DNA from: Mediterraneibacter glycyrrhizinilyticus
GTDB taxonomy: Bacteria > Bacillota > Clostridia > Lachnospirales > Lachnospiraceae
Assembly (NCBI RefSeq): GCF_015560805.1
Contig: NZ_JADMSO010000016.1
Location: 1 to 52,046, forward strand
Direction: 5' to 3'
DNA: 52,046 nt
In this document: positions 32,874-42,785 of the stretch, one piece after another
Position numbering within the stretch: the first letter of the stretch is position 1
Layout: each line of letters opens with the position of its first letter
Made by a program: the position numbers and the translations under genes
The notes under the pieces: generated by a model
Database searches by the model: none
What the model saw: the letters and a program-made list of their open reading frames with translations, nothing else
What the model was told of the DNA's origin: nothing

Positions 32874-32915
32874 AAAAACGCCGCTTTGCAAATGAATCTT
32901 CATTCCAAAGCGGCG
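32874..32915 (-). terminator. Terminator of the decayed esterase gene
   Basis: CGCCGCTTTG and CAAAGCGGCG form a perfect 10-bp stem with a further GAATGAA/TTCATT pairing inside; on the minus strand it is followed by TTTTT. Confidence 0.9.
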
Positions 32916-32920
32916 CTTCT

Positions 32921-34035
32921 TTAAAACCTCTTCACAACCGGATTTTCTCTCGTATACGCTTCCCATCTTTCCCCGTCGGCGCATCCCGGATCTCCTGTCT
33001 TCATAAAATTCGTCCAGTAGGTCACCATCTGCTCACTCAAACACTGATCCTCCGTTCCCATCGGTCTCCAGCAGCGACCGTATGTTCCGAACATATACCA
33101 GAGTTCCGCCGAGTGAAACGCTCCCCAATCGTCTCCCGGAAGCTCATGTGCAAAATGATACAGATAGACCGGAGTACCCAATTTTTCACAACTATCTGCC
33201 CATCGTTTACATTCTTCCATCAGGATCCCGGTTTCTTTTTTCGCCACTTCTTCCGGCACAGCTCCGAGATCGTCGGTCACAACTCCCAGCATATACGGAA
33301 TTTTCCGGAGTTTTCCACATTTCCATGTCTCTTTTACACTTTGTTTCAACAGTTTGCCGTCCACATTCGGCACCATTACAAGACCGTCCCCTGTTTCCAA
33401 CATTTTCGCGTCAAATTTCCGGCGGGCTTCCTGTATCTCTTCCACGGAAAGGCTGCGAAGCTCTTCCGGATTTTTCGCTCCGGTCAGTTCCACAAATAAT
33501 TTTCCGTATTCCTCTTCTTCCTCCAAAGTCGGCGTCGCCAGAATCTCTTCTTTGCAGGACAGTCCGCTCTGCATGACCGCTTTTGCGATCAGCCCCTCGG
33601 TTTCCGCGGTGGACACCAGCACCTGCGTGCTCATACTTCCCGCAGATTGTCCGAATACCGTGATATTTTCCGGGTCGCCGCCGAATACCGCGATATGTTC
33701 ATGCACCCAGCGCAGCGCCGCGATCTGATCGAGGATTCCATAGTTTCCGGACACATGATCTTCATTTTCTTCCGTCAGCCACGGATGTGCCAGAAAACCA
33801 AACGCATTCACACGATATTCCACGGTAACCAGGATCACGCCTTTCTCACAGAATGCCGCACCGCTTTGCGGACTCCCTCCCAGCACTCCGGTTCCTGCGG
33901 CGCCTGAAAACGTAGTTCGCCTACCGGAGGTTTTGCATAAGGTACGCCCTTGAACACGAGATAATTTCCGCTGTCCACGCCCTCCAAAATTCCATGTTTT
34001 GTTCTTACCTGTGTTGAAATGAATGTGCCCATCAT
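32921..34035 (-). pseudogene. Carboxylesterase type B, broken by deletion and frameshift
   Basis: The N-terminal frame (ATG 34035, AAGGAG upstream) encodes the family start: [20 protein letters not shown] then [12 protein letters not shown] up to GVRKA near residue 58. At about 33860-33890 the family sequence jumps to another frame, which resumes at [17 protein letters not shown] and runs to the end. About 60-70 codons between, including the EDCLYLN and GGGF oxyanion-hole segments, are missing. The catalytic GQSAGS survives in the second frame. Without the oxyanion loop neither part can be active, so I call it a pseudogene. It once hydrolysed esters, perhaps acyl or feruloyl side groups of glycans, judging by the neighbouring glycan genes. 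Confidence 0.87.
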
Positions 34036-34113
34036 TTTTTCCTCTCCTTTCCGAATTGTTACCGAACAGCTTTCTTTTTTCCCTGCCTGAAACTATCAAA
34101 CTCTTTTTTCAAA

Positions 34114-34139
34114 AGGGACCGCCCCTCACGGCGATCCCT
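34114..34139 (-). terminator. Terminator after the first GPH symporter gene
   Basis: On the minus strand AGGGATCGCC pairs with GGCGGTCCCT (one G-T) followed by TTTTG. Confidence 0.75.
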
Positions 34140-34183
34140 CGAAGCAAGTATTTTATGAAGTTTTGAAATTCTTACCTTTTATA

Positions 34184-35629
34184 TTAGCTGAGTTCCCCTG
34201 CCGCGATCTTCGCTGCCAGTTTCTCCTCGTTCTCTTTTGCTTTCGCTCTTGTGATACTGATGCAAAGGAACAGAAGCGCCGCCACTACAAAAAATCCGGC
34301 CGGAGCAAAGTTGATGACTTTGTTCATGTTTGTCAATACAGTTGCGCTCAAGTCCGTTGCATTTGCAACAAATCCGACCGCGCCGAGTGCAAGGATACCG
34401 ATGGATCCTCCGATCGCATTTCCCAGCTTCGTGGAGAACGAAATACAGGAAGCGATCACACCGTCGGAACGGATACCTGTCTTCAGCCAGCTGTCGTCGA
34501 TGATCTCAGCGCTCAAGGTAAAGCATGTGATCGATACGACATTTGTTACGCCATACAGGAAGCCGGAGATCACAACCAGATTGGTCAGATGATTCTGACC
34601 GATCACATAGAAGAATACACAGCACAGAGCCTGTGCGACACATCCCATAGCTCCCACATATTTTTTGCTCATCCGGTTCAGAAGAAGCGGTGCGTAGAAG
34701 TTTACAACAAGCATACCAAAGGACATTGCGGTTGCAAATCCGGCGATCAAAAGCGGATCGCCCATGATGTAAATGAAGTAATATGCCATGATACCGATTC
34801 TTCCGAACAAACCTGTTAAGAATGTGAACATCGCCAGCATCAAAAATACAGCGTCACGGTTTTTAAATGTGTATTTGAATGAAGCCGCAAGGTTCTTCAT
34901 CGTACCGCCGATCGTCTCTTTCTTTGCGTCCGCCTTTCTTCCGATGATCTCTTTGGAAGATGCAAAACATACCCAGAAACACGGAACACATACGATTGAG
35001 AATACAAGCGCCGCCATGAAATATCCTCTGCTCGAAGAAGCAGATCCGTTTCCAAAATGGAGGATCATCGGCATTGTCACAGCGCTGATCACCATCTGGA
35101 TCAGACCGGAACCGATTCCTTTATACGCATTCAGAGAAACACGTTCCTGATTGGAAACGGTCATAACGTTTGCTACGCACTGTGTGGAAATATTGACTGC
35201 GGTATAAGCCATACCACATCCGATATATGTAAATCCACACCAGATTGCTTTCCATGAATTCGGAATATCCAGATTCAAAAATGTCAGGCAGTTAAATAAC
35301 GCCAGGATCGGAGCTCCCCACAAAATATAAGGACGAAATCTTCCCCATCTCGTTTTTGTATTCTCAGCGATCGCTCCGAACATCGGGTCGTTGATCGCAT
35401 CCCAGATACGGGCGATCAGCATGATCGCGGAGATCACAACCGGGGTCAGACCTACAACATCTGTGTAGAATACAGTCAGATAGGAACTGATCAGTGTCCA
35501 GGAACACTGAGAACCGATCTCACCGAAGCTGTATCCGATTTTTTTCCAAACAGGAAGTTTTTTGTTGACATCAAGAGCAGCTTCGGTTGTCGCTTTTGCT
35601 GTCATTGTTTCTGCTGCGTTTTCACTCAT
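34184..35629 (-). CDS. GPH-family sugar:cation symporter
   Basis: 481 residues with twelve membrane segments, GPH (glycoside-pentoside-hexuronide) subfamily of the major facilitator superfamily. Typical first-half features: GYSFGEIGSQCSW, ARIWDAINDPMFGAIAENT near 72 and RWGRFRPYILWG. It imports a mono- or oligosaccharide with H+ or Na+. ATG 35629 has AGGGAG about 9 bases upstream. Single gene with its own promoter and terminator. Together with the neighbouring esterase remnant and glycosidases it suggests uptake of a decorated plant oligosaccharide; the substrate cannot be given. Confidence 0.92.
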   Translation of the reverse strand: MSENAAETMTAKATTEAALDVNKKLPVWKKIGYSFGEIGSQCSWTLISSYLTVFYTDVVGLTPVVISAIMLIARIWDAINDPMFGAIAENTKTRWGRFRPYILWGAPILALFNCLTFLNLDIPNSWKAIWCGFTYIGCGMAYTAVNISTQCVANVMTVSNQERVSLNAYKGIGSGLIQMVISAVTMPMILHFGNGSASSSRGYFMAALVFSIVCVPCFWVCFASSKEIIGRKADAKKETIGGTMKNLAASFKYTFKNRDAVFLMLAMFTFLTGLFGRIGIMAYYFIYIMGDPLLIAGFATAMSFGMLVVNFYAPLLLNRMSKKYVGAMGCVAQALCCVFFYVIGQNHLTNLVVISGFLYGVTNVVSITCFTLSAEIIDDSWLKTGIRSDGVIASCISFSTKLGNAIGGSIGILALGAVGFVANATDLSATVLTNMNKVINFAPAGFFVVAALLFLCISITRAKAKENEEKLAAKIAAGELS

Positions 35630-35772
35630 TACTCTTTTCTCCCTTCACGATTTACGTTGATAACATCTTACCAACGAATCAAAAGGTGTGCATTTTCTTT
35701 CATGACACGTTTTCTTACAAATATGACCAAAATTTTATACTGTTTTCGTATCTCTTTTATAGATATCAATAA

Positions 35773-35802
35773 AGTATAGTATAATTTTGACCTCCCTTTC
35801 AA
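35773..35802 (-). promoter_or_regulatory. Promoter of the first GPH symporter gene
   Basis: Minus-strand -35 TTGAAA (35802-35797), 18-base spacer, -10 TATACT (35778-35773). A leader of about 140 bases follows. Confidence 0.6.
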
Positions 35803-35821
35803 AACGTCTTTTCATACCATG

Positions 35822-35853
35822 AAAAAACGATGCAGACGATCTGCACCGTTTTA
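35822..35853 (-). terminator. Terminator of the GH-GH43-AraC/GH39 operon
   Basis: On the minus strand AACGGTGCAGA pairs with TCTGCATCGTT (one G-T) around a TCG loop and is followed by TTTT. Confidence 0.88.
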
Positions 35854-35887
35854 ATCTATTTATCTGATTTTCCGCATGCTTTCCATA

Positions 35888-38296
35888 TTATGCAAGTTTC
35901 CGCACACGGATAAACGCAATCTCGTTATACTGCATCGGAATATTCAATTTCAGCGCAGCATCCTCCACATCCTGTTTGCGGATCGTCAGCTTCGGCTCGC
36001 ACATCCTGCGGAAATATTTGATATCATTTCTGGAAAGCTCCTTTTCATAAGCCATTTCTTTCCATATATTCATGACGTTCCCATTCTTGATATTGATGCA
36101 ATACGTCTTGATCTGGTACGTTCCGTTCGGAAGATCGTTCAGTTCCAACTGCAGATCCAGCGTGTCCCTGTCTTCAAAATATTTCCAGAGAGACTCTTTT
36201 TCCAGTTCATCTTCCTTCGTCAGATAGTAAATGTACCCAAGCTTCCGCTGATTATGGCAGATGATCCCATAGGAATCATGCCGATCGGTCGTGATCAGAT
36301 AATTGGCGCCCTTTCCGATATAATAAGGATACAGTCGCTGCAGGAATTCAAACGCAAATCCCGCCGGTTTCAAAATACCGTCGCGCGTCATCAATCCGGT
36401 TCCACCGTAAAGCAGTTCCTGAGAATCATAAGATTCCGAAATACGGTCACTGCCGATAAAATATCCCATATCATCGACCATTCCATACAGATCCAGTATA
36501 TTTTTGATAATGTATGCACCTTTAAAACAAGTATCATTGATATAATTTCTCTCAGAAAACGTCAGATTCCACTCCGTCAGGTAACGTTTGATATTTCCAA
36601 GCCCCGCTTCATTTAAAAGATCGATTTCCCGCTCAAGCCAATGTTTCATACATGCGTCGTCGGTACTTCGTTTTGCATACATATCCTGCTGCTCCTCGCC
36701 CCGGTCATATGCAAAATAAATGATCGAAAGAAAATCCGGCTGGATCTCCCGCGCTTTCCACCGGCGATAAAATTCCCTGCGGCTGTCTAATTTACAGTCC
36801 AGACGGATCCCGCATCCGCCGACTTCCAAGCTGTCACTATACTGTCTCACCGTCCTGTATAAAATTTCAAACAGACGGAAATAAGTGTCGGATGTGCCGG
36901 GACGTCCCCATTCACATTCGTTGAACCACAGTTCCATCCTCCATGTATCCAGTTCCGCCCTGCCGTAGCGGCGCGCAAGATGCTGCATCATCGCCGTTAA
37001 AACGTCCTGCCACTTCTCTTCATCCGGAAACGGAACGTCTTTCGTCGTCCCCTCATATTCGGATTTCTGTACCGCAAACACAATGACTTTTGGCTTTTGA
37101 CCGATCTCAATATGTGGTTTCAGTCCCTGCGCCAGTACAAAATCCAGAACGGAATCCAAACGGGAAAAATTATATTCCCCGCTGCCGTCAAGGCTGATCA
37201 GCATTTCTTTGGAAAACAGGTTCCAGAACCGCACATATTCAAACTTCAGCGCTTCTTTCAGAAGCATCACATGTTCCCGGATTTCCGAACGGAGCAGATC
37301 CGCCGCAGATCCTACATTGAGCATCCGCCCCCAGTACCGCGGCAGTTCTTTTTCCTCACAGACGGAATAACGATTACTGCACACATCGACTGTCTGCGTC
37401 TCTTCTTCCTCATTTTCCGAGATCAGATATTGCTCCAGACGCTTTTCTAATACTTCGTCCTTTTCCTCCTGCCCTGCCGCATCTTTCTGGCTCTTCGCCT
37501 TTTTCCGAAATGCGGACGGCGTCTCTCCGTAAGCATTTTTGAATATTTTATTAAACACGGCAACGCTGGCAAATCCGTTGTCATAAGCGATCCGTGTGAT
37601 CGGCGTACTCGTATAAAGCAAGTCGTCCACTGCATGGAACAGGCGCACATTAGTCAGATATTCCGCAAAACTCATCCCATAGTTCCGCTTGAAAAACCGG
37701 GATAAATAGCCGTTCGACAAATACAACTGATCCGCCAGTTCTTTCAGACTGATCGGCTGACTGTAATTCGCCCGGATATAGTTATTGATCTGCCGGATCC
37801 GCTCGTCGAATTTATCCTGCTCATCCAGCATTTCCTTATCCGACGTCCGCACCAGAAAATACATCGACAGATTATCGAGCACACGGTAGCAAAGCGCGAT
37901 ATGCCCGAAATTCGCGGTGTCCCCTTTCATTTCCACATAATGTTTCAGAAGCACTTTCAGGATCTTCCGCAATTCCTCATAACGTTCGCTTTTGTCATTT
38001 GTCGAATTACACCAGAAGATCACATCGCCGCTTTGCAGGACATCGCTGACTGTCTGGTACAGGATGGAAAGCTGAAGAAACAGTACATTTTCCGAGCCGT
38101 TCAGCATATGGTGTTTGTTGGCGTTGAGCACAAAAATATCTTCCGCCTCCAAATGTACCGTCTCTTCCCCGGAAGTCACCTCCAGCGTTCCCTCCAGCAC
38201 ATAGAGCAGTTCAATGTCCTGATGAAAATGTTCGATCCCGTCCGTCTTATTATATATATGTAGTTTTACTCGCTCCCTGCGCCCGTTCGTATCCAT
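35888..38296 (-). CDS. AraC regulator fused to a GH39-like domain
   Basis: 802 residues. Residues 1-150 are a cupin sensor (HFHQDIELLYVLEGTLEV). Residues about 165-270 are the AraC double HTH (ISLKELADQLYLSNGYLSRF; YDNGFASVAVFNKIFKNAYG). From about 310 to the end is a TIM-barrel plus beta domain like GH39 beta-xylosidases: the acid/base position reads WFNECEWG (NEC instead of NEP) and the nucleophile region reads YLTEWNLTF. The domain may sense xylo-oligosaccharides rather than, or in addition to, cleaving them. ATG 38296 lies 3 bases after the GH43 stop codon, so it is the last gene of that operon and may control it. No membrane segment or signal peptide. Confidence 0.9.
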   Translation of the reverse strand: MDTNGRRERVKLHIYNKTDGIEHFHQDIELLYVLEGTLEVTSGEETVHLEAEDIFVLNANKHHMLNGSENVLFLQLSILYQTVSDVLQSGDVIFWCNSTNDKSERYEELRKILKVLLKHYVEMKGDTANFGHIALCYRVLDNLSMYFLVRTSDKEMLDEQDKFDERIRQINNYIRANYSQPISLKELADQLYLSNGYLSRFFKRNYGMSFAEYLTNVRLFHAVDDLLYTSTPITRIAYDNGFASVAVFNKIFKNAYGETPSAFRKKAKSQKDAAGQEEKDEVLEKRLEQYLISENEEEETQTVDVCSNRYSVCEEKELPRYWGRMLNVGSAADLLRSEIREHVMLLKEALKFEYVRFWNLFSKEMLISLDGSGEYNFSRLDSVLDFVLAQGLKPHIEIGQKPKVIVFAVQKSEYEGTTKDVPFPDEEKWQDVLTAMMQHLARRYGRAELDTWRMELWFNECEWGRPGTSDTYFRLFEILYRTVRQYSDSLEVGGCGIRLDCKLDSRREFYRRWKAREIQPDFLSIIYFAYDRGEEQQDMYAKRSTDDACMKHWLEREIDLLNEAGLGNIKRYLTEWNLTFSERNYINDTCFKGAYIIKNILDLYGMVDDMGYFIGSDRISESYDSQELLYGGTGLMTRDGILKPAGFAFEFLQRLYPYYIGKGANYLITTDRHDSYGIICHNQRKLGYIYYLTKEDELEKESLWKYFEDRDTLDLQLELNDLPNGTYQIKTYCINIKNGNVMNIWKEMAYEKELSRNDIKYFRRMCEPKLTIRKQDVEDAALKLNIPMQYNEIAFIRVRKLA

Positions 38297-38299
38297 TTT

Positions 38300-39928
38300 T
38301 TACTCACTCTCCACACATGTAAACCAGTCAAATTCCGCATGATTATCGCTGTCTGTTCCGTTGCCCGACGCATACATTCCCATGACCGTTCCGGTCATAC
38401 ATCCGACTTTCTCCGGATTGATCATGCCGCCGTCTGCCATACAGAGTACATGCAGCGCCTCTTTCGACACCCCGTAGCGGAACGTGAACATTTCACCGTC
38501 CATCTCGATCTCCAGCATAATGTCTTTTTCATTCCATTCGACTTCCGCAAGAACCTCCCGATGTGTCGTACTCTCAAATCCCGGAAAATACGGAGGGCAG
38601 TTGAAATCCGATGTATAAAGGACGAGTCGAAGTATCTGTCTGTCGTCTGTTTTTGCCCGCTCCAGATGCATCTGATGGTTCATCGCCTGCACAACCGCCA
38701 GTCCGGCGCTCTCCTGTCCCTCCGGCAAAAATGACATCTGACAGGATACGGCCGTATGGAGCGCACACTGTCTCTGTGCCAGCATTCCGACATATCGGTC
38801 TTTCTTTTTCTCTCCGGTCATCGCCATCGGCTCCAGTTCTTCCGCTAACTTCTGACGGATGCACCGGATCGAAAGTCTGGAATCCCGAATCGAATAGAAC
38901 TTCTCATACGGTGTGCCTAAAAATACCCATTCCGGTTCCAGTTCTTCCGCGTCAAATTCATAGACCGATTTCTTCTCCGGCTTCTCCGACCACGGAAGAC
39001 ATTCCGGCGCGTCATATTCCCACTCTACTTTTCCGGTCTCCGGCGAGAACAACGGCCAGTCCCTCTCCCAGACAACCGGGCAGATAAAGGTCTCCCGTCC
39101 CAGATTCTTATAAGCTTTGTCGATCAGCCGGGACGCCAGCATCACCGCATACCAGCTTCCGTCCGGCAGTTCCACAAGATCAGCATGTCCCACATTGATG
39201 ATCGGACTTGTAAATCCCATATGGCGGTGCGTCATCACCGGATTTGCAGGATTTGCTTCATAGAACCCGAAAATCTCCTTGCTTCTTGCAACCATCACTG
39301 CGTGGTAATGTTCCGTGCCGCCCTCTGCGATGATGAGATAATAATAATCTCCGATATGGTACAGGTGCGGCGCTTCCGGTGAACTTCCGACGCGTAGCGC
39401 GCTGTTAAAGATCGTCACCGGTTCCCCTGCCATTTTGAAATGCTCCATATCATATTTGGCAAGCCAGATGCCGCGCTCTTTTCCTCCGGCTCCATTATCC
39501 CACACATCTCCCGTGCCCATAATGTATGCCTGTCCGTCGTCATCAAAGAAAATCGACGCATCGATCCCCGGCACGTCCGTCAGCCAGTGCGGCTCGGACC
39601 ACGGTCCCGCCGGATCTTCTGCGGTAATGATATAGTTTCCTTTGTCACTGAAATTCGTATTGATGATGTAAAACAGTCCGTCGTTGTAACGGAGCGTGGG
39701 CGCCATCACGCCGCCCACCAATGTATTTTTCTCCACATGAAATCCGTTTTCCGGTGTCATCGCATTGCCGATCTGCTCCCAGTTCGCCAGATCTTTACTG
39801 TGGAAGATCGGGATCGCCGGACTCATCTCGAAACTGGAACACGCCAGATAATAATCGTCGCCCACCCTGCAGATCGTCGGATCCGGATAATATCCCGGAA
39901 TGATTGGATTCTTTAATTTCTTTTCCAT
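38300..39928 (-). CDS. GH43 beta-xylosidase/alpha-L-arabinofuranosidase
   Basis: 542 residues: an N-terminal five-bladed propeller and a C-terminal beta-sandwich. Blade signatures: NPIIPGYYPDPTICRVGDDY with the catalytic-base Asp at the start, GIDASIFFDDDGQAY with the pKa-modulating Asp, and SSPEAPHLYHIGDYYYLI with the acid Glu. No signal peptide, so it acts on oligosaccharides in the cytoplasm, most likely removing xylose or arabinose. Start ATG 39928 follows AAGGAGAGG and is 21 bases after the preceding glycosidase gene. Middle gene of a three-gene operon with an AraC-GH39 protein. Confidence 0.93.
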   Translation of the reverse strand: MEKKLKNPIIPGYYPDPTICRVGDDYYLACSSFEMSPAIPIFHSKDLANWEQIGNAMTPENGFHVEKNTLVGGVMAPTLRYNDGLFYIINTNFSDKGNYIITAEDPAGPWSEPHWLTDVPGIDASIFFDDDGQAYIMGTGDVWDNGAGGKERGIWLAKYDMEHFKMAGEPVTIFNSALRVGSSPEAPHLYHIGDYYYLIIAEGGTEHYHAVMVARSKEIFGFYEANPANPVMTHRHMGFTSPIINVGHADLVELPDGSWYAVMLASRLIDKAYKNLGRETFICPVVWERDWPLFSPETGKVEWEYDAPECLPWSEKPEKKSVYEFDAEELEPEWVFLGTPYEKFYSIRDSRLSIRCIRQKLAEELEPMAMTGEKKKDRYVGMLAQRQCALHTAVSCQMSFLPEGQESAGLAVVQAMNHQMHLERAKTDDRQILRLVLYTSDFNCPPYFPGFESTTHREVLAEVEWNEKDIMLEIEMDGEMFTFRYGVSKEALHVLCMADGGMINPEKVGCMTGTVMGMYASGNGTDSDNHAEFDWFTCVESE

Positions 39929-39949
39929 TGTAAACCTCTCCTTTTTTAT

Positions 39950-42601
39950 TCATTTTTCTCCTTTGACAAACAACACAACTTCCCCGAACATTCCGGTCGG
40001 TTCCATCGCCTCGTGTGAAAAATCAAACGGCGGCTGCGGATAATTCAACTGATCCCTTGCCGGAGTCGTAGCTACTTCAATCTGCAGTGTATTTTCCCCT
40101 GCATTCAGATATTCCCCGACCGGAAGCTGATACGGCGGCGCCAGCCGGATTCCCGCCTGCTGCCCGTTCACAGTCACTTTCATCATCTCATACACATGCC
40201 CGGCTTTCAGATATGCCTCTTTCGGAAGCCGCTCCTCTGCTCCATCTAATGTAAATGTCTTTTCATACCGGATCACACCTGCAAATGCCGGCTCCGTATC
40301 TGAGATCGGAGTCAATGTCTTCACCGCATCCATCTTCATCGTCTCCGGATCTTCTTTCGCTTTTCTCTTTCCGACCATCCAGTCTTCGGAAAGATCGATC
40401 ACATTGCAGCCCTCTGTCATTTCCGCAAAAGAACGATGCGCTTTCTCACACACGATTTCTTTTTTCTCCATAAGGACGCAGCTTTCGCCCGCTTCTAATT
40501 CTACTTCAACCCATACGCCTTTTCCATCTTCCGCCGGTTTTACTTTCGCATTTTCATAACAATCTTTCATTGCGTCATAGTATACCACGTCTTCACCGAT
40601 CGGCAGGTATACGTTTCCGGCAAATCTCTGTTCTGCCGACTCATTGAGCAGCATAAAAATCTGACGGTCTTTCTCATAATGATAGACGCTCAGATGCTTG
40701 TACGCAGGAACTGCCTCTACCTCATACATTCCATGTGCTTTCAATGTTTCACTTAAATTTGCGAGCGGTACTTGCACGCAGGATTTTGGAAGCCGTACCG
40801 CTTTTTCTTCCTGACCGATCACCTGATCCGGCATCGCATCCACAAAGAACACCGGAAGCCCGTCCATTTGCGTAAGCACATCTGCAAGACGCGCCGGGAT
40901 CTGTTTCACATATGGGATCACAAGCCCCCCAAACGTTTCCCCGTTGATCTGCAGTGTATTTCCGTCGCATGCGCCGTTGTATGCGGAAAGATCACAAAGC
41001 ATATCCAGACTCACGATATCCAGATCGATCTGGCTTCCCAGCAGTTCTCTGCATACTTTCTGCATCGGCATATGCTCTCCACTCCAATCTGCTTCTCCGT
41101 CGTAAAGCACCGCCACCGATGCGATATGCCGTCCGCCGCTGAGCAGATCACACATCCGGTTTCCATATTTCATCAATTCTGCAAAATACGGAAATTCCGG
41201 GTTATTTCCTCTCGCATAAAAATGCGGCGGACAGTCAATGTCCGGATAATCCGCCATCGAAAATGCATGCGGTACCAGATAGTTCACGCCTTTTGCCAAA
41301 AGGTGATCCAGCAGATATTTCATATCCCGCACACCGAAACTCCATCCATACGCACCGAACAATTCGCACATCGTGCGCCCTTTCTTTTTCGGATCCAAAT
41401 GCCCGCAGGATGCGCCCATTTTTCCAAGTGCATAATGATAAAATTCACCGTCCGCGTCAACCATTCCTCTTCGCGTCTCCACCGGAGCTCCGTACACGAT
41501 CTGACCGCCAATGCAGTCGATCCCTGCCATATCCTGCCCGGACATGGCGCGGAAATAGTGCGCCGCTCCCATTCCGAGACGGCTGTGGATGCCGTTGTCC
41601 TCGACCACGTGTCCGATATACTCCACGCCGTGTTCTGCGCACCATGCGCCGATCATATCGCTGAAGTTCTTCTGATACAGTTTCGATACCATATCCATAT
41701 AATCATAACGGATCTGTACACCCATCTGTTTTTCTTTCGTCTCTGCAAACAAATACGGGAGATAAGAAAGGAATGTGTTTCCATATTTTTCTTCCATCAT
41801 CTCCTGCAGCTCGTCACTCCACGGAAGCGGCATTTTCCGTCTTCCCACATTCATGTCGAATCCCATCTCCGACGTGTTGCCGAACTGCGGTTCATCGGAG
41901 AAGAATCCCGCGATCGTCTTGCCGAATTCATCCGCATAATGTGCATAATGCGCCTCATACACGCCCTCGATCTGCGTGTGCGCCGACTCTTTGTCGATCA
42001 TATTGATGTAGGACTCGTTTCCTCCGTCAGTTCGTGTTTTGTAGATCACATAGACTCTCCACTGTCCCTCCGGAAGTTCAAACGTTGCAAACGTTCCGTC
42101 AAATGTATCCGTCAGATCGATCACTTCTTCCGTGAACACGTCGCCCTCATAAAAACGCACTGCCACGATCGCCAGCATACGGTTATTTTTCCGTTCTTCT
42201 TCATTGACCGGTTTTCCGATCTCCCAATATCCGATCGTCGGTTTCAGCATCCGGCTGATGTTCAGTGTGAGTTTGTGACTGCTGCCGAACACATCCGCCG
42301 TCGTACAGTTGATATATAACTTTTTCCGCTCCGGATATTTCTTCTCGATCAGTCCGTTCGCATATCCGGTCGGGAAATGTTTGTCATCGAGGATCCAGAT
42401 TTTCATATCCCTTTTTTTTGCCTCGTCGATCACGATATCCATATCATGCCACCAGCCGTCGCCGCAAAAATCATCATGCGGGCGCGCTTCCACGCAGACC
42501 GCCTTGATTCCGCACTCCGCGATCTTCCCGATCTCCTCCCGTAAAATCTCTTCCGCTTCGCCGCGCATCCATAAAAACGGGAAAATATGATTCTCTGCCA
42601 T
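39950..42601 (-). CDS. Large GH106-like glycoside hydrolase
   Basis: 883 residues from ATG 42601 (AGGAGG upstream; earlier in-frame sequence has no ribosome site and runs through a terminator region). The N-terminal barrel begins FLWMRGEAEEILREEIGKI and continues with VCVEARPHDDFCGDGWWHDM and KIWILDDKHFPTGYANG, a layout shared with GH106-type alpha-L-rhamnosidase relatives. The C-terminal 150 residues look like a galactose-binding-type beta-sandwich (TLDGAEERLPKEAYLKAGHV to QIEVATTPARDQLNYP). No signal peptide. I am confident it is a glycosidase, less so of the family; rhamnosidase activity is a guess supported by the GH106 neighbour. Confidence 0.75.
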   Translation of the reverse strand: MAENHIFPFLWMRGEAEEILREEIGKIAECGIKAVCVEARPHDDFCGDGWWHDMDIVIDEAKKRDMKIWILDDKHFPTGYANGLIEKKYPERKKLYINCTTADVFGSSHKLTLNISRMLKPTIGYWEIGKPVNEEERKNNRMLAIVAVRFYEGDVFTEEVIDLTDTFDGTFATFELPEGQWRVYVIYKTRTDGGNESYINMIDKESAHTQIEGVYEAHYAHYADEFGKTIAGFFSDEPQFGNTSEMGFDMNVGRRKMPLPWSDELQEMMEEKYGNTFLSYLPYLFAETKEKQMGVQIRYDYMDMVSKLYQKNFSDMIGAWCAEHGVEYIGHVVEDNGIHSRLGMGAAHYFRAMSGQDMAGIDCIGGQIVYGAPVETRRGMVDADGEFYHYALGKMGASCGHLDPKKKGRTMCELFGAYGWSFGVRDMKYLLDHLLAKGVNYLVPHAFSMADYPDIDCPPHFYARGNNPEFPYFAELMKYGNRMCDLLSGGRHIASVAVLYDGEADWSGEHMPMQKVCRELLGSQIDLDIVSLDMLCDLSAYNGACDGNTLQINGETFGGLVIPYVKQIPARLADVLTQMDGLPVFFVDAMPDQVIGQEEKAVRLPKSCVQVPLANLSETLKAHGMYEVEAVPAYKHLSVYHYEKDRQIFMLLNESAEQRFAGNVYLPIGEDVVYYDAMKDCYENAKVKPAEDGKGVWVEVELEAGESCVLMEKKEIVCEKAHRSFAEMTEGCNVIDLSEDWMVGKRKAKEDPETMKMDAVKTLTPISDTEPAFAGVIRYEKTFTLDGAEERLPKEAYLKAGHVYEMMKVTVNGQQAGIRLAPPYQLPVGEYLNAGENTLQIEVATTPARDQLNYPQPPFDFSHEAMEPTGMFGEVVLFVKGEK

Positions 42602-42721
42602 TCTTGTATGTCCTCCTGCTTTCGTTTTTAACTTGATAGTAACACAGACATGTAAGAACTTCATTTCCGATAACAGCGAAAATGGGGATGATTTTTTTCC
42701 TTTCTTTTTCCTATTGAAAAA

Positions 42722-42756
42722 ACAGGTCAAAAAAGAAATGCTCTTTTTTGACCTGT
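42722..42756 (-). terminator. Terminator of the GPH-GH106 operon
   Basis: ACAGGTCAAAAAAG pairs with CTTTTTTGACCTGT; on the minus strand followed by TTTTTT. Confidence 0.9.
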
Positions 42757-42785
42757 CTTTTTGATTTCCTATGATTTCGGACATC

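Noticed and set aside
40772-42319. Long open frame (515 codons) on the plus strand
   Set aside because: It lies antisense within the 883-residue glycosidase gene, has no ribosome site, and has the Arg/His/Ile-rich composition typical of antisense frames. Several other long antisense frames (for example 9581-10780 and 25512-26552) were dropped for the same reason.
18738-42756. GGTCAAAA strings at 18738, 35785 and 42722 as a shared operator
   Set aside because: Two of the three are stems of intrinsic terminators and the third is isolated; chance similarity is more likely.
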